Below are positions 1 through 6,108 of a DNA stretch of 11,041 nt, one piece after another (position 1 is the first letter of the stretch; each line of letters opens with the position of its first letter). Under the pieces are notes generated by a model. The model was not told the DNA's origin. It searched no databases and saw nothing but the letters and a program-made list of their open reading frames with translations. This DNA comes from JACVRW01 sp036009005 (GTDB lineage Bacteria; Actinomycetota; Thermoleophilia; Solirubrobacterales; Thermoleophilaceae). Made by a program: the position numbers and the translations under genes. Location: contig DASYMP010000323.1 of the NCBI GenBank assembly GCA_036009005.1, positions 1 through 11,041 of the forward strand, in the 5' to 3' direction.

Positions 1-1
1 C

Positions 2-139
2 CTGCTCGTCCGCAACGCCCCCGCCGCCGTGGCGGACGCCTTCTGCGCCGCGCGGCTCGAGGGGGTCGGCCGCTCGTACGGCACGCTCCCGCCGTCCGTG
101 GACACCGCGGCGATCCTGGACCGCGCGCTCCCCGTTTGA
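2..139 (+). CDS. C-terminal fragment of acyl-CoA dehydrogenase-like protein (AidB-type?)
   Basis: This is the end of a gene cut by the left edge of the window; 45 codons are visible before the TGA at 137-139. The tail reads as a helical segment rich in Ala and Arg, then an RSYGTLPP stretch and a final helix (DTAAILDRALPV). From memory this resembles the C-terminus of the AidB/isovaleryl-CoA-dehydrogenase-like branch of acyl-CoA dehydrogenases, which are FAD flavoproteins; some members are linked to the DNA-alkylation response. The flavin-binding and catalytic parts lie outside the window, so activity cannot be judged. Its stop overlaps the TTG start of the next gene by 4 nt (TTGA), which implies co-transcription with the crotonase-family gene. 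Acyl-CoA dehydrogenase plus crotonase is a common lipid-oxidation pairing and fits this reading. Coding is fairly certain; the family call is moderate. Confidence 0.5.
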   Translation: MLVRNAPAAVADAFCAARLEGVGRSYGTLPPSVDTAAILDRALPV

Positions 140-972
140 ACACGCTCACGTACGAGGTCACGGGCCGTGTCGCGCGCATCACGCTCGACCGCCCCGAGCG
201 GGCGAATGCGATCACGCTCGACATGCCGCGCGAGCTCGAGCAGTGCGTCGAGCAGGCGAACCTCGATCCGTCCGTGCACGTGATCGCGCTCGCCGGGAAC
301 GGCAAGGGCTTCTGCGGCGGCTACGACCTCGTCGACTACGCCGAGAGCCAGGCGCCGAACCACGACCCGGGCGCGCCCTGGGACCCGGTCGTGGACTGGC
401 AGATGATGAGCCGCAACCTGCGCGGCTTCATGAGCCTGTTCCACTCCGACAAGCCGGTTGTCTGCAAGGTGCATGGGTTCTGCGTGGCCGGCGGCACCGA
501 CCTCGCGCTGTGCTCCGACCAGCTCGTGATCGCCGACGACGCCCGCATCGGCTACCCGCCCGCGCGGGTGTGGGGCGTTCCGACGTCGATGATGTGGGCC
601 CACCGCATCGGCCCGGCCCGCGCGAAAGACCTGCTCTTCACCGGGGACCTGATCGACGGCGCCAAAGCGTACGACTGGGGCCTGGCGGTCGAGTCGGCGC
701 CGGCGTCCGAGCTCGACGAGCGCTTCGAGGCGCTGGTCGAGCGGATCGCGCTGACCCCCGTCAACCAGCTCGTGATGATGAAGCTGCTCGTGAATCAGGC
801 CCTGTATTCGCAGGGCCTCCAAGCCACGCAGGCGCTCGGCGTCTTCTTCGACGGGATCGCGCGGCACACGCCCGAGGGGTACGACTTTCAGCATCGCGCC
901 GCCGAGCTCGGCTTCAAGGAGGCGGTGCGGCAGCGCGATTCACCGTACGACGCGCCACAATCCCCGCCGTGA
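136..972 (+). CDS. Crotonase/enoyl-CoA hydratase family protein with altered catalytic residues
   Basis: A 278-residue cytoplasmic protein of usual length for the crotonase fold, which binds acyl-CoA and stabilises an enolate in an oxyanion hole. Visible family features are the N-terminal ARITLDRPERANAIT strand-turn (about residues 13-27), the first oxyanion-hole segment GKGFCGGYDL (57-66), and the second, VHGFCVAGGTDLAL (112-125). The two glutamates used by classical enoyl-CoA hydratases are both changed: the E144 position (rat numbering) is D122 and the E164 position is P142 in the IGYPPARVWGVP segment. Hydration of enoyl-CoA by the standard mechanism is therefore doubtful; another crotonase reaction is possible. 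Similar sequences with the YPPARVWGVP signature occur, as I recall, in mycobacteria and relatives under the generic enoyl-CoA hydratase name. The start is TTG at 136, overlapping the upstream stop; no clear ribosome binding site is seen, so translational coupling is likely. Its stop overlaps the next GTG start (GTGA). Confidence 0.9.
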   Translation: MNTLTYEVTGRVARITLDRPERANAITLDMPRELEQCVEQANLDPSVHVIALAGNGKGFCGGYDLVDYAESQAPNHDPGAPWDPVVDWQMMSRNLRGFMSLFHSDKPVVCKVHGFCVAGGTDLALCSDQLVIADDARIGYPPARVWGVPTSMMWAHRIGPARAKDLLFTGDLIDGAKAYDWGLAVESAPASELDERFEALVERIALTPVNQLVMMKLLVNQALYSQGLQATQALGVFFDGIARHTPEGYDFQHRAAELGFKEAVRQRDSPYDAPQSPP

Positions 973-2561
973 GTTCGCGCGAAGCGGCCGACCGACTACG
1001 TGATCTGCAGCGGATCACCGACGCGGCGCTCGCCTATCTGCCGCTCGAGGAGCTCCTGAACGAGCTGCTGGAGCGCGTCGTGGGCATCCTCGGAGTCGAC
1101 ACCGCCGCGATCCTGCTGCTCGAGGACGACGACAGCACGCTCGCGGCCCGCGCCGCCAAGGGGCTCGAGGAGGAGGTCGAGCGCGGCGTTCGCATCCCGG
1201 TCGGGCGCGGATTCGCCGGCCGCATCGCCGCGACACGCCAGCCCGTCCACATCCTCAACCTGGACGAGTTCGAGGTGGTGAACCCCATCCTGCGTCAGCG
1301 CGGACTCCGCTCGATGCTGGGCGTGCCGCTGCTCGTCGAGGGCGGGGTCGTCGGCGTCATGCACGTCGGGACGCTCACTGAACGCGCATTCGGGGACGAC
1401 GACACCGACCTGCTCCAGCGGGCCGGCGACCGCGCCGCGCTCGCCATCTCCAGCCGCCTCACCGAGCGCGAGCGCGGCCTCGCGGACGCGCTGCAGCGGA
1501 GCCTCATACCGCGGTTGCCCGACCTGCCGGCCGTCGCGCTCGCCGGCCGCTACCTCCCAGCCTCCGCCGCGCGCCTGGGCGGCGACTGGTACGACGCGTT
1601 CCCACTTCCGGACGGGCGGCTCGGGATGGCGATCGGCGACGTGGTCGGCCACGGCTTCCACGCTGCGGCGATCATGGGCCAGCTCCGAAGCGGCCTGCGC
1701 GCCTACGCGCTCGACGGCATGACGCCGAGGGAGGTCCTCGAGCGGCTGAGCCGGCTCCTGCGCCAGCTCGAGCCGGGCCGTACGGCGACGCTCGTGTACC
1801 TCGTGCTCGACGCGCACGGGGGAGCGTTCACGGTGGCGTCGGCCGGCCACCCGCCGCCGCTCATCCATCCCCCCGGGGGCGAGCCCCGCTATGTCGACAT
1901 TCCCGGCTCGGTGCCGCTTGGCGCGGCACGCCACGTGAGCTACGAGGACGCGCGCTGCGAACTCGAGCCGGGCACCGCGCTGGTGCTCTACACGGACGGG
2001 CTGGTCGAGCAGGCCGGTGAGTCCCTCGACGTCGGGCTCGCGCGGCTGGGCGCGACGGTCCGTGACGGCGTGGAGGACCTCGAGGATCTGAGCGACTCGA
2101 TCATCGACGACCTGCTTCCAGACGGCGCGCGCAACGACGATGCCGCCCTGCTCATCGTGCGCGCGCTGCCGATGAGCGAGGAGCTCACGGCGGAGTTTCC
2201 GGCCGAGGTCGAGTCGATCCCGCTCATGCGGCGGCTGCTCGGCCGCTGGCTCGCCGAGGCCGGTGCAACGGTCGCCGAGATCGACGATCTCGCGCTCGCG
2301 AGCGCCGAGGCGGCCGCGAACGCGATCGAGCACGCCTACGGCCTGGCGGCGGGCGTGGTCGAGCTGCGTGCCTCGCGCTCGCCGGATCACGTGATCAAGG
2401 TCGCCGTGCGCGACTTCGGGAGCTGGCGCCAGCCGCGCGGCACGAACCGCGGCCGCGGGCTGATGCTGATGGAGGGCCTGACGGACGGCGTCGAGGTGAT
2501 TCGCCGTGACGAGGGCACCACCGTCGAGATGTTCAGGCGAATCGGGAGCAAGGCGGCGTGA
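969..2561 (+). CDS. GAF - SpoIIE/PP2C phosphatase - HATPase (RsbW-like) fusion regulator
   Basis: A 530-residue soluble signalling protein with three domains. Residues about 10-163 form a GAF sensor domain (helix, VGILGVDTAAILLL, then SMLGVPLLVEGGVVGVMHVG). Residues about 185-398 are a SpoIIE/RsbU-type PP2C phosphatase with the metal-binding aspartates visible: GGDWYD (D206), IGDVVGHG (D224), YTDG (D343) and NDDAALL (D390/D391). Residues about 405-528 are a GHKL ATPase of the RsbW/SpoIIAB anti-sigma kinase type: N-box SAEAAANAIEHAYG (E447, N451), G1 VRDFG (D482), and glycine-rich GRGLMLMEGLTDGVEV (495-510). All key residues look intact. By family knowledge the phosphatase reactivates a phosphorylated STAS antagonist, while the kinase phosphorylates it and may bind a sigma factor. 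The STAS partner is encoded next, with a 4-nt overlap. GTG at 969 is chosen because it overlaps the upstream stop and precedes the GAF helix; the longer open frame only shadows the crotonase gene. The GAF ligand is unknown. Confidence 0.93.
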   Translation: MSSREAADRLRDLQRITDAALAYLPLEELLNELLERVVGILGVDTAAILLLEDDDSTLAARAAKGLEEEVERGVRIPVGRGFAGRIAATRQPVHILNLDEFEVVNPILRQRGLRSMLGVPLLVEGGVVGVMHVGTLTERAFGDDDTDLLQRAGDRAALAISSRLTERERGLADALQRSLIPRLPDLPAVALAGRYLPASAARLGGDWYDAFPLPDGRLGMAIGDVVGHGFHAAAIMGQLRSGLRAYALDGMTPREVLERLSRLLRQLEPGRTATLVYLVLDAHGGAFTVASAGHPPPLIHPPGGEPRYVDIPGSVPLGAARHVSYEDARCELEPGTALVLYTDGLVEQAGESLDVGLARLGATVRDGVEDLEDLSDSIIDDLLPDGARNDDAALLIVRALPMSEELTAEFPAEVESIPLMRRLLGRWLAEAGATVAEIDDLALASAEAAANAIEHAYGLAAGVVELRASRSPDHVIKVAVRDFGSWRQPRGTNRGRGLMLMEGLTDGVEVIRRDEGTTVEMFRRIGSKAA

Positions 2562-2911
2562 GCGTCCAGCCCGACGTGTCGATCGACTATCACGGTCCCG
2601 TCGCGGTCGTGAGCCTGACCGGCGAGATCGACATCGTTCAGGCGCAGGCCCTCCGCGAGCGCCTGCTGGGCGCGGTACGGAACGAGGACCACGCGCTGGT
2701 GGCCGACCTCACCCAGGTGACCTACCTGGACAGCGTGGGCGTGAGCCTCATGTTCGAGCTGGCTGAGCGGCTGGCCGAGCGACAGCTGCGGCTGGCGGTG
2801 GTGCTCCCCGAGGGCGGCCTCGTCGAGCGGGTGCTGCGGATCGTCAACGTGGGCTCGGTCGCCGCGATCCACCGGAGCCTCGACGACGCCATCGCGGACG
2901 TCGGCGGATAG
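2558..2911 (+). CDS. STAS-domain anti-sigma factor antagonist (RsbV/SpoIIAA-like)
   Basis: A 117-residue single-domain STAS protein, the usual length for anti-sigma-factor antagonists. Visible features are the first strand and turn VAVVSLTGEIDI (15-26), the helix QALRERL, and the signature VADLTQVTYLDSVGVSLMFE (48-67). S59 in the LDSVG motif is the expected phosphorylation site. In the family, the unphosphorylated form sequesters an RsbW-type kinase and frees a sigma factor; phosphorylation switches it off and a SpoIIE-type phosphatase restores it. The upstream gene supplies both a phosphatase and a kinase-like domain in one chain, so this is its natural partner. The GTG start at 2558 overlaps the upstream TGA (GTGA), implying coupled translation and perhaps matched stoichiometry. 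The last 68 bp overlap, antisense, the 3' end of the minus-strand gene ending at 2844. The regulated target could be a sigma factor elsewhere or a non-sigma output. Confidence 0.93.
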   Translation: MSVQPDVSIDYHGPVAVVSLTGEIDIVQAQALRERLLGAVRNEDHALVADLTQVTYLDSVGVSLMFELAERLAERQLRLAVVLPEGGLVERVLRIVNVGSVAAIHRSLDDAIADVGG

Positions 2912-3452
2912 CCACCCCGGCGCCGGCGAGCACGACCCCGGCGATCGGGAGCAGCCAGGGCACGCCGCCACCATCGTCGGCGGGCTCCGGCGCGGACTCC
3001 GGCGCGGGCTTCGCCGCGGCGGGGATCGCCGGCTCCTCTGAGCTGTAGATCGTGGACGACCCGTGAGTCGCGCCCTCCGTGCCGGTGGGGAACGCGACGT
3101 AGTCCTTCGGCGGCTCGTCCGCACCCACCGGGATGGCGCCGAAACGGAAGCTGTGAACTCCGGCACCGACCACGATCCGCCAGCGTCCGGCCGTGGGGAA
3201 CACCAACGACGTCCTGAACCGGCCCCCGCCGCTCGCGCGCACGCTCGCTCTCTCCCGGCGGTCGCCCTGCTTCGCGATCATCACCGGATACCCGTGCGGC
3301 TGGAACTCGTTCAGCTCGAGCGTGGCCACCCAGGGGGTGCCGGGCTCGATCGGCTCCTGCCCGGACCAGAGAATCACGTGCGGGCCCTTCGCCGCGGCGG
3401 GCGAGGCGAGCACAAGGCTGCCCACCAGTAGAACCAGGAGTATGCGCCTCAT
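2844..3452 (-). CDS. Hypothetical signal-peptide protein with extracytoplasmic beta domain and C-terminal membrane anchor
   Basis: A 202-residue protein of no recognised function. Residues 1-21 form a signal peptide (MRRILLVLLVGSLVLASPAAA, probable cleavage before KGPHV). Residues about 25-110 look like a small beta-sandwich: alternating strands such as WVATLELNEF, a basic middle, and a RFRTSLVFPTAGRWRIVVGAG stretch typical of Ig-like or YtkA/CopC-like extracytoplasmic domains. A low-complexity Pro/Ala/Glu linker follows (about 137-160), then a hydrophobic helix PWLLPIAGVVLAGAGVAI (165-182) and a very basic Arg-rich tail, consistent with a type I membrane protein with a cytoplasmic tail. ATG at 3452 is preferred over upstream codons because it begins the signal peptide exactly; the ribosome site is weak. 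The stop at 2844 lies inside the convergent STAS gene. It is divergent from the epimerase-like gene, 39 bp away. YtkA-like is only a resemblance. Confidence 0.75.
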   Translation of the reverse strand: MRRILLVLLVGSLVLASPAAAKGPHVILWSGQEPIEPGTPWVATLELNEFQPHGYPVMIAKQGDRRERASVRASGGGRFRTSLVFPTAGRWRIVVGAGVHSFRFGAIPVGADEPPKDYVAFPTGTEGATHGSSTIYSSEEPAIPAAAKPAPESAPEPADDGGGVPWLLPIAGVVLAGAGVAIRRRPRWRRRGSGGSRRPSPR

Positions 3453-3491
3453 GCAGCAGCTACAACTCTCACGCCGGGACGGTTCCGCTCG

Positions 3492-4448
3492 ATGCGGGTG
3501 ATGCTCGTCGGGGGCACCGGTCCGGTCGGACAGTCGTCGCTTCCGCATCTCGTCGCGGCCGGCCACACGGTGGCGCTCGCCCACACGGGCGCGCACGAGC
3601 CGACGGACGGTCCGGATGTCGAGCACCTCCACGGCGAGCGCGGGGCGCTACTCGCGCCCGGCGGACCGGTGGAGCGATGGGCGCCCGACGCGCTCGTCGA
3701 CACGTTCGCGGGCGGCGCCACCGCCGCCAAGGCGCGCGAGCTCGGCGAGCTCGCGGGGCGCTGCGGCGCGGGGCGGATCGTCGCGGTCAGCTCGATCGAC
3801 GTCTACCGCCACTGCGCCGTCGCGGGCGTGGACGACAACCCCCCGCTCGACCTCGCGCTCGACGCGCTCCCGCTTCCGGAGTCGGCGCCGCAACGAACCG
3901 CGCCGAGCCCCGGCGGCGGCGCGCGCCACGACAACGTCGCCGCCGAGCGCGCGCTGCACGGCGCGGACGCGATCACTGTCCTGCGCCCCGGCGCGATCTA
4001 CGGCCCCTACCTGCATCCGAGCGTGTTCCGCGAGTGGTATCTCGTCGGGATGGTCGCGCGCGGCGAGCGCCGCCTCGAGCTGCCCGGCGGCGGAACCCAG
4101 ATCTTCCACAGGGTCGCGTGCGAACGCGTGGGTCGGGCCGTGGCGGCCGCGATCGAGCGCGCACCGAGCGGCACATGGGCGTGCAACGTGGGCGACCCGC
4201 GCGACCTCAGCTTCGGCGCGCTCGCCGCCCTTGTGGCCGAGCGGCTCGACTGGTCGTGGGAGCCGGTCGAGGTGCCCTGGGCGGACGGCGACCACCCCTG
4301 GAACGTCCGCCATCCGGTGATCGCCGACACCACGCGCCTGCGCGACGTGCTCGGCGTGACCGAGCCGGACCCGCTGGCCGCGACGGCCGCCCAGATCGAT
4401 TGGCTCTGGGAGCACCGCGGCGAGGCGGCGGCGCTGCCCGAGCGCTAG
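3492..4448 (+). CDS. Extended-SDR / NAD-dependent epimerase-like protein lacking the YxxxK pair
   Basis: A 318-residue Rossmann-fold protein of the NAD-dependent epimerase/dehydratase (extended SDR) group. The dinucleotide motif GGTGPVG is at residues 7-13, followed by a typical beta-alpha repeat. The active-site Ser region VAVSSIDVY (97-105) and the RPGAIYGPY segment (165-173) are in place, as is a FHRVACERVGRAVAAAI stretch (205-221) typical of the C-terminal part. At the expected catalytic YxxxK the sequence is H146-D-N-V-A150 before AE, so both Tyr and Lys are replaced. The protein may bind nucleotide without standard SDR catalysis, or belong to an atypical subgroup. ATG 3492 starts directly before the first beta strand; ATG 3501 (M4) is a possible alternative. 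The gene diverges from the membrane-anchored protein across 39 bp. It ends at a CTAG shared with the convergent VOC gene. The substrate cannot be predicted. Confidence 0.87.
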   Translation: MRVMLVGGTGPVGQSSLPHLVAAGHTVALAHTGAHEPTDGPDVEHLHGERGALLAPGGPVERWAPDALVDTFAGGATAAKARELGELAGRCGAGRIVAVSSIDVYRHCAVAGVDDNPPLDLALDALPLPESAPQRTAPSPGGGARHDNVAAERALHGADAITVLRPGAIYGPYLHPSVFREWYLVGMVARGERRLELPGGGTQIFHRVACERVGRAVAAAIERAPSGTWACNVGDPRDLSFGALAALVAERLDWSWEPVEVPWADGDHPWNVRHPVIADTTRLRDVLGVTEPDPLAATAAQIDWLWEHRGEAAALPER

Positions 4449-5209
4449 TCGTCGAAGCGGCCGGTCACGAGCGCGAAGAACGCGCCCTGCGGATCCTGCG
4501 CGACGAGGATGCGCCCGCCCGGCACGTCCCGCGGGGGGACCATGATCGCGGCGCCGCTGCCGTCGAGCTGGCTGACCGCGGCCTCGAGGTCGTCGAAGCC
4601 GAAGTAGACGAGCCAGTGCGAGGGCGCCGGGCTGCCGGGCGGGAGCTCCATCAGCCCGCCGTTCAGCCGCTCGCCGCGGTAGATGCCGAAGTACGGCGTG
4701 TCGGTCCCGGGCGCCTGCTCGACGCGCCAGGCGAAGAGCCGGTAGTAGAAGCGCGCCGCGGCCTCCGGGTCTGACGTGTTCAGCTGGTTCAGCGTGAGCG
4801 CCCCGGGTGCGTTCACGAGCTCGGCGCCGATGCTGCGGCGCGGCGCCCAGACGCAGAAGACCGCGCCGGTGGGGTCCTGGATCGTGGCCATGCGGCCCGC
4901 ATCCATCACGTCGAACGGCTCGGCGATCAGCTTCGCCCCGTGCTCGCTCGCGCGGGCCGCGGCGGCATCGACGTCCTCGACGGTGACGTACGACGCCCAG
5001 GCCGGATGGCGCTCGCTCGTCTCGAACATCGCGGCCACGCGGCGGCCCTCGAGACTCGCCATCACGTACACGCCGCCGTCCGGGATCGGGTTCTCCTCGA
5101 AGTCCCAGCCGAACAGGCCTCCGTAGAACGCCATGGACGCCTGTGCGTCAGGCGTGCTCAGGTCGGTCCAGGAGAAGCTGCCCGGCTCGTGCTGCTCACG
5201 AATGCCCAT
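4445..5209 (-). CDS. Two-domain VOC (glyoxalase/bleomycin-resistance-like) family protein
   Basis: A 254-residue cytoplasmic protein with two vicinal-oxygen-chelate domains in tandem. Domain 1 (about residues 9-123) begins FSWTDLSTPDAQASMAFYGG and ends IQDPTGAVFCVWAP; domain 2 (about 137-250) begins LNQLNTSDPEAAARFYYRLF and ends VAQDPQGAFFALVTG. The repeated pattern of an early FY pair and a late QDPxGAxF motif is typical of this family. VOC proteins include metal-dependent lyases, dioxygenases and binding proteins, so a precise reaction is not assignable. As I recall, the two-domain arrangement resembles the mycobacterial CFP30B (Rv0577) type. Start ATG 5207-5209 sits beside a strong inverted repeat (5209-5235) that could influence initiation. 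The gene lies 36 nt after the DUF3618 stop on the same strand and may be the last gene of that operon. Its TAG stop is the reverse strand of the epimerase stop. Confidence 0.9.
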   Translation of the reverse strand: MGIREQHEPGSFSWTDLSTPDAQASMAFYGGLFGWDFEENPIPDGGVYVMASLEGRRVAAMFETSERHPAWASYVTVEDVDAAAARASEHGAKLIAEPFDVMDAGRMATIQDPTGAVFCVWAPRRSIGAELVNAPGALTLNQLNTSDPEAAARFYYRLFAWRVEQAPGTDTPYFGIYRGERLNGGLMELPPGSPAPSHWLVYFGFDDLEAAVSQLDGSGAAIMVPPRDVPGGRILVAQDPQGAFFALVTGRFDD

Positions 5210-5235
5210 GCGCCGACCCTATCCGGGCCGGCGCA
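5209..5235 (-). other. GC-rich hairpin overlapping the VOC gene start
   Basis: A nearly perfect inverted repeat: arms 5209-5215 and 5229-5235 pair fully (7 bp). After an A/C mismatch at 5216/5228 an inner CCC/GGG stem (5217-5219 with 5225-5227) closes a five-base loop at 5220-5224. It fills most of the 36-nt gap between the DUF3618 stop and the VOC start and includes the first base of the ATG. The only weak ribosome-binding sequence (AGGG) sits inside it. It could attenuate transcription after DUF3618 or mask VOC initiation. There is no T-tract. The structure is read from base pairing only. Confidence 0.45.
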
Positions 5236-5245
5236 CGGGACTCCG

Positions 5246-5728
5246 CTAGCTGCTTGTGGGCGCCATCTCCTGCGCCTGCTGGCGACCCTCTTCCTTCACG
5301 GTCTCCACGGCCTGCTCGGCCACGTGCTTGCCGCGGTCGAGCGCCTCCTGGCCGGTCTCCTTCGCCTGCTCCTTGAGCTGGTCGGCCATCGGGCCGATCC
5401 GCTCGTTCTCCACACGCGTGGCGGGGATGAGGAGCCCGGCGACGAAGCCCACGGCCGTCGCGCCGATGGCGAGCCCGAGCGGGTTCTCCTTCGCCATGCC
5501 CACGGCCTGCTGGGCGCCCTGCTTGACGTCGCCTCCGCTCGGGGTGGCGTCGGACACGGAGTCCTTCGCACCCGAGAACGTGGACTTCACGCTGTCGACC
5601 TTGTCCGAGATCGCCTCGCGTGCGCGGCCCGGCACGTCGGCCTTGTGGCCGAGCGCCTCCGCCGTGTCGCCCATGCGAGCGCGCGTCTCCTCTATGTCAT
5701 TCCTGATCTGGCCCGGGTCTTCGCCCAT
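5246..5728 (-). CDS. DUF3618-type membrane-associated stress-like protein
   Basis: A 160-residue protein with an N-terminal DUF3618-like segment (PGQIRNDIEETRARMGDTAE, residues 5-24, then LGHKADVPGRAREAI). A charged amphipathic helical region follows, then a glycine-rich hydrophobic segment LGLAIGATAVGFVAGLLIP (84-102) that is probably membrane-embedded, and a long charged C-terminal helix (about 112-152). DUF3618 proteins are common in actinobacteria and usually lie beside YqjE/holin-like genes; no biochemical role is established that I know of. ATG 5728 is supported by a strong AAGGAGG seven nt upstream. The gene overlaps the end of the holin-like gene by 37 nt, so the two are very likely co-transcribed. 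It probably acts at the inner face of the membrane with its two upstream neighbours. Confidence 0.85.
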   Translation of the reverse strand: MGEDPGQIRNDIEETRARMGDTAEALGHKADVPGRAREAISDKVDSVKSTFSGAKDSVSDATPSGGDVKQGAQQAVGMAKENPLGLAIGATAVGFVAGLLIPATRVENERIGPMADQLKEQAKETGQEALDRGKHVAEQAVETVKEEGRQQAQEMAPTSS

Positions 5729-6108
5729 TGCACGTCCTCCTTCACGCTTTCGATTGTCTGCTCCGGAGCGACCGGGGTCGCCTCCTTCACCTTCTGCTTG
5801 CCTCTGAGACCGAGCACCGCGGCCACCGCCGCATAGACGACCGCCACGATCAGGGCCGCTGCCCAGATCGGAACGGCGCCGTCCAGCAGCGCGACGAAGA
5901 ACCCCGTGAGCGCCAGGAACGCGCCAAGGCCGAACAGCCCCGCGCCTCCAAACATCCCGGCGCCGATGCCGGCCGGGCGCGCCTTCTCGGCGAGCTCTGC
6001 CTTCATCAGCTCGATCTCCTGCTTGACGAGCGTGGTCGTCTCGTCGGAGAGCTGCTTGAGGAGCTCCCCGGTCGAACGATCCGTCAGCTCGTTGTCCGGC
6101 GCCGTCAT
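5692..6108 (-). CDS. YqjE / actinobacterial holin-like (Phage_holin_3_6) membrane protein
   Basis: A 138-residue small membrane protein. The N-terminus (residues 9-45) is an amphipathic helix with TGELLKQLSDETTTLVKQEI, characteristic of the family often named phage holin superfamily III or YqjE-like. Two hydrophobic segments follow: about 47-75 (GLFGLGAFLALTGFFVALL in its core) and about 79-101 (PIWAAALIVAVVYAAVAAVLG), then a charged tail with KEDVQWAKTR. Despite the holin name, chromosomal members next to DUF3618 and YqjD-like genes are not phage lysis genes; there is no endolysin or other phage gene here. Start ATG 6108 overlaps the upstream TGA (ATGA), so translation is likely coupled to the YqjD-like gene; no strong ribosome site of its own is seen. 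The end overlaps the DUF3618 start by 37 nt. Confidence 0.88.
   Translation of the reverse strand: MTAPDNELTDRSTGELLKQLSDETTTLVKQEIELMKAELAEKARPAGIGAGMFGGAGLFGLGAFLALTGFFVALLDGAVPIWAAALIVAVVYAAVAAVLGLRGKQKVKEATPVAPEQTIESVKEDVQWAKTRARSGMT
5736..5742 (-). promoter_or_regulatory. Strong ribosome binding site for the DUF3618 gene
   Basis: On the minus strand this reads AAGGAGG, seven nt before the ATG at 5728. It lies inside the end of the holin-like coding sequence and settles the start of the DUF3618 gene despite the 37-nt overlap. Confidence 0.8.

Noticed and set aside
996..2390. 464-codon open frame on the - strand
   Set aside because: It is antisense to the GAF-PP2C-HATPase gene, whose domains are unmistakable. 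The translation is Arg/Glu/Ala/Val-rich with no domain, as expected of a GC-rich shadow frame.
3677..4774. 365-codon + frame over the epimerase-like gene
   Set aside because: It is out of frame with the Rossmann protein and extremely Arg-rich, with no conserved motif; a composition artefact.
4940..5836. 298-codon + frame across the VOC, DUF3618 and holin-like genes
   Set aside because: It runs antisense to three well-supported genes and shows no domain.
5692..6108. Prophage lysis gene because of the holin-like family name
   Set aside because: No endolysin, structural phage gene, integrase or att site is present, and the DUF3618/YqjD-like context is chromosomal in actinobacteria.
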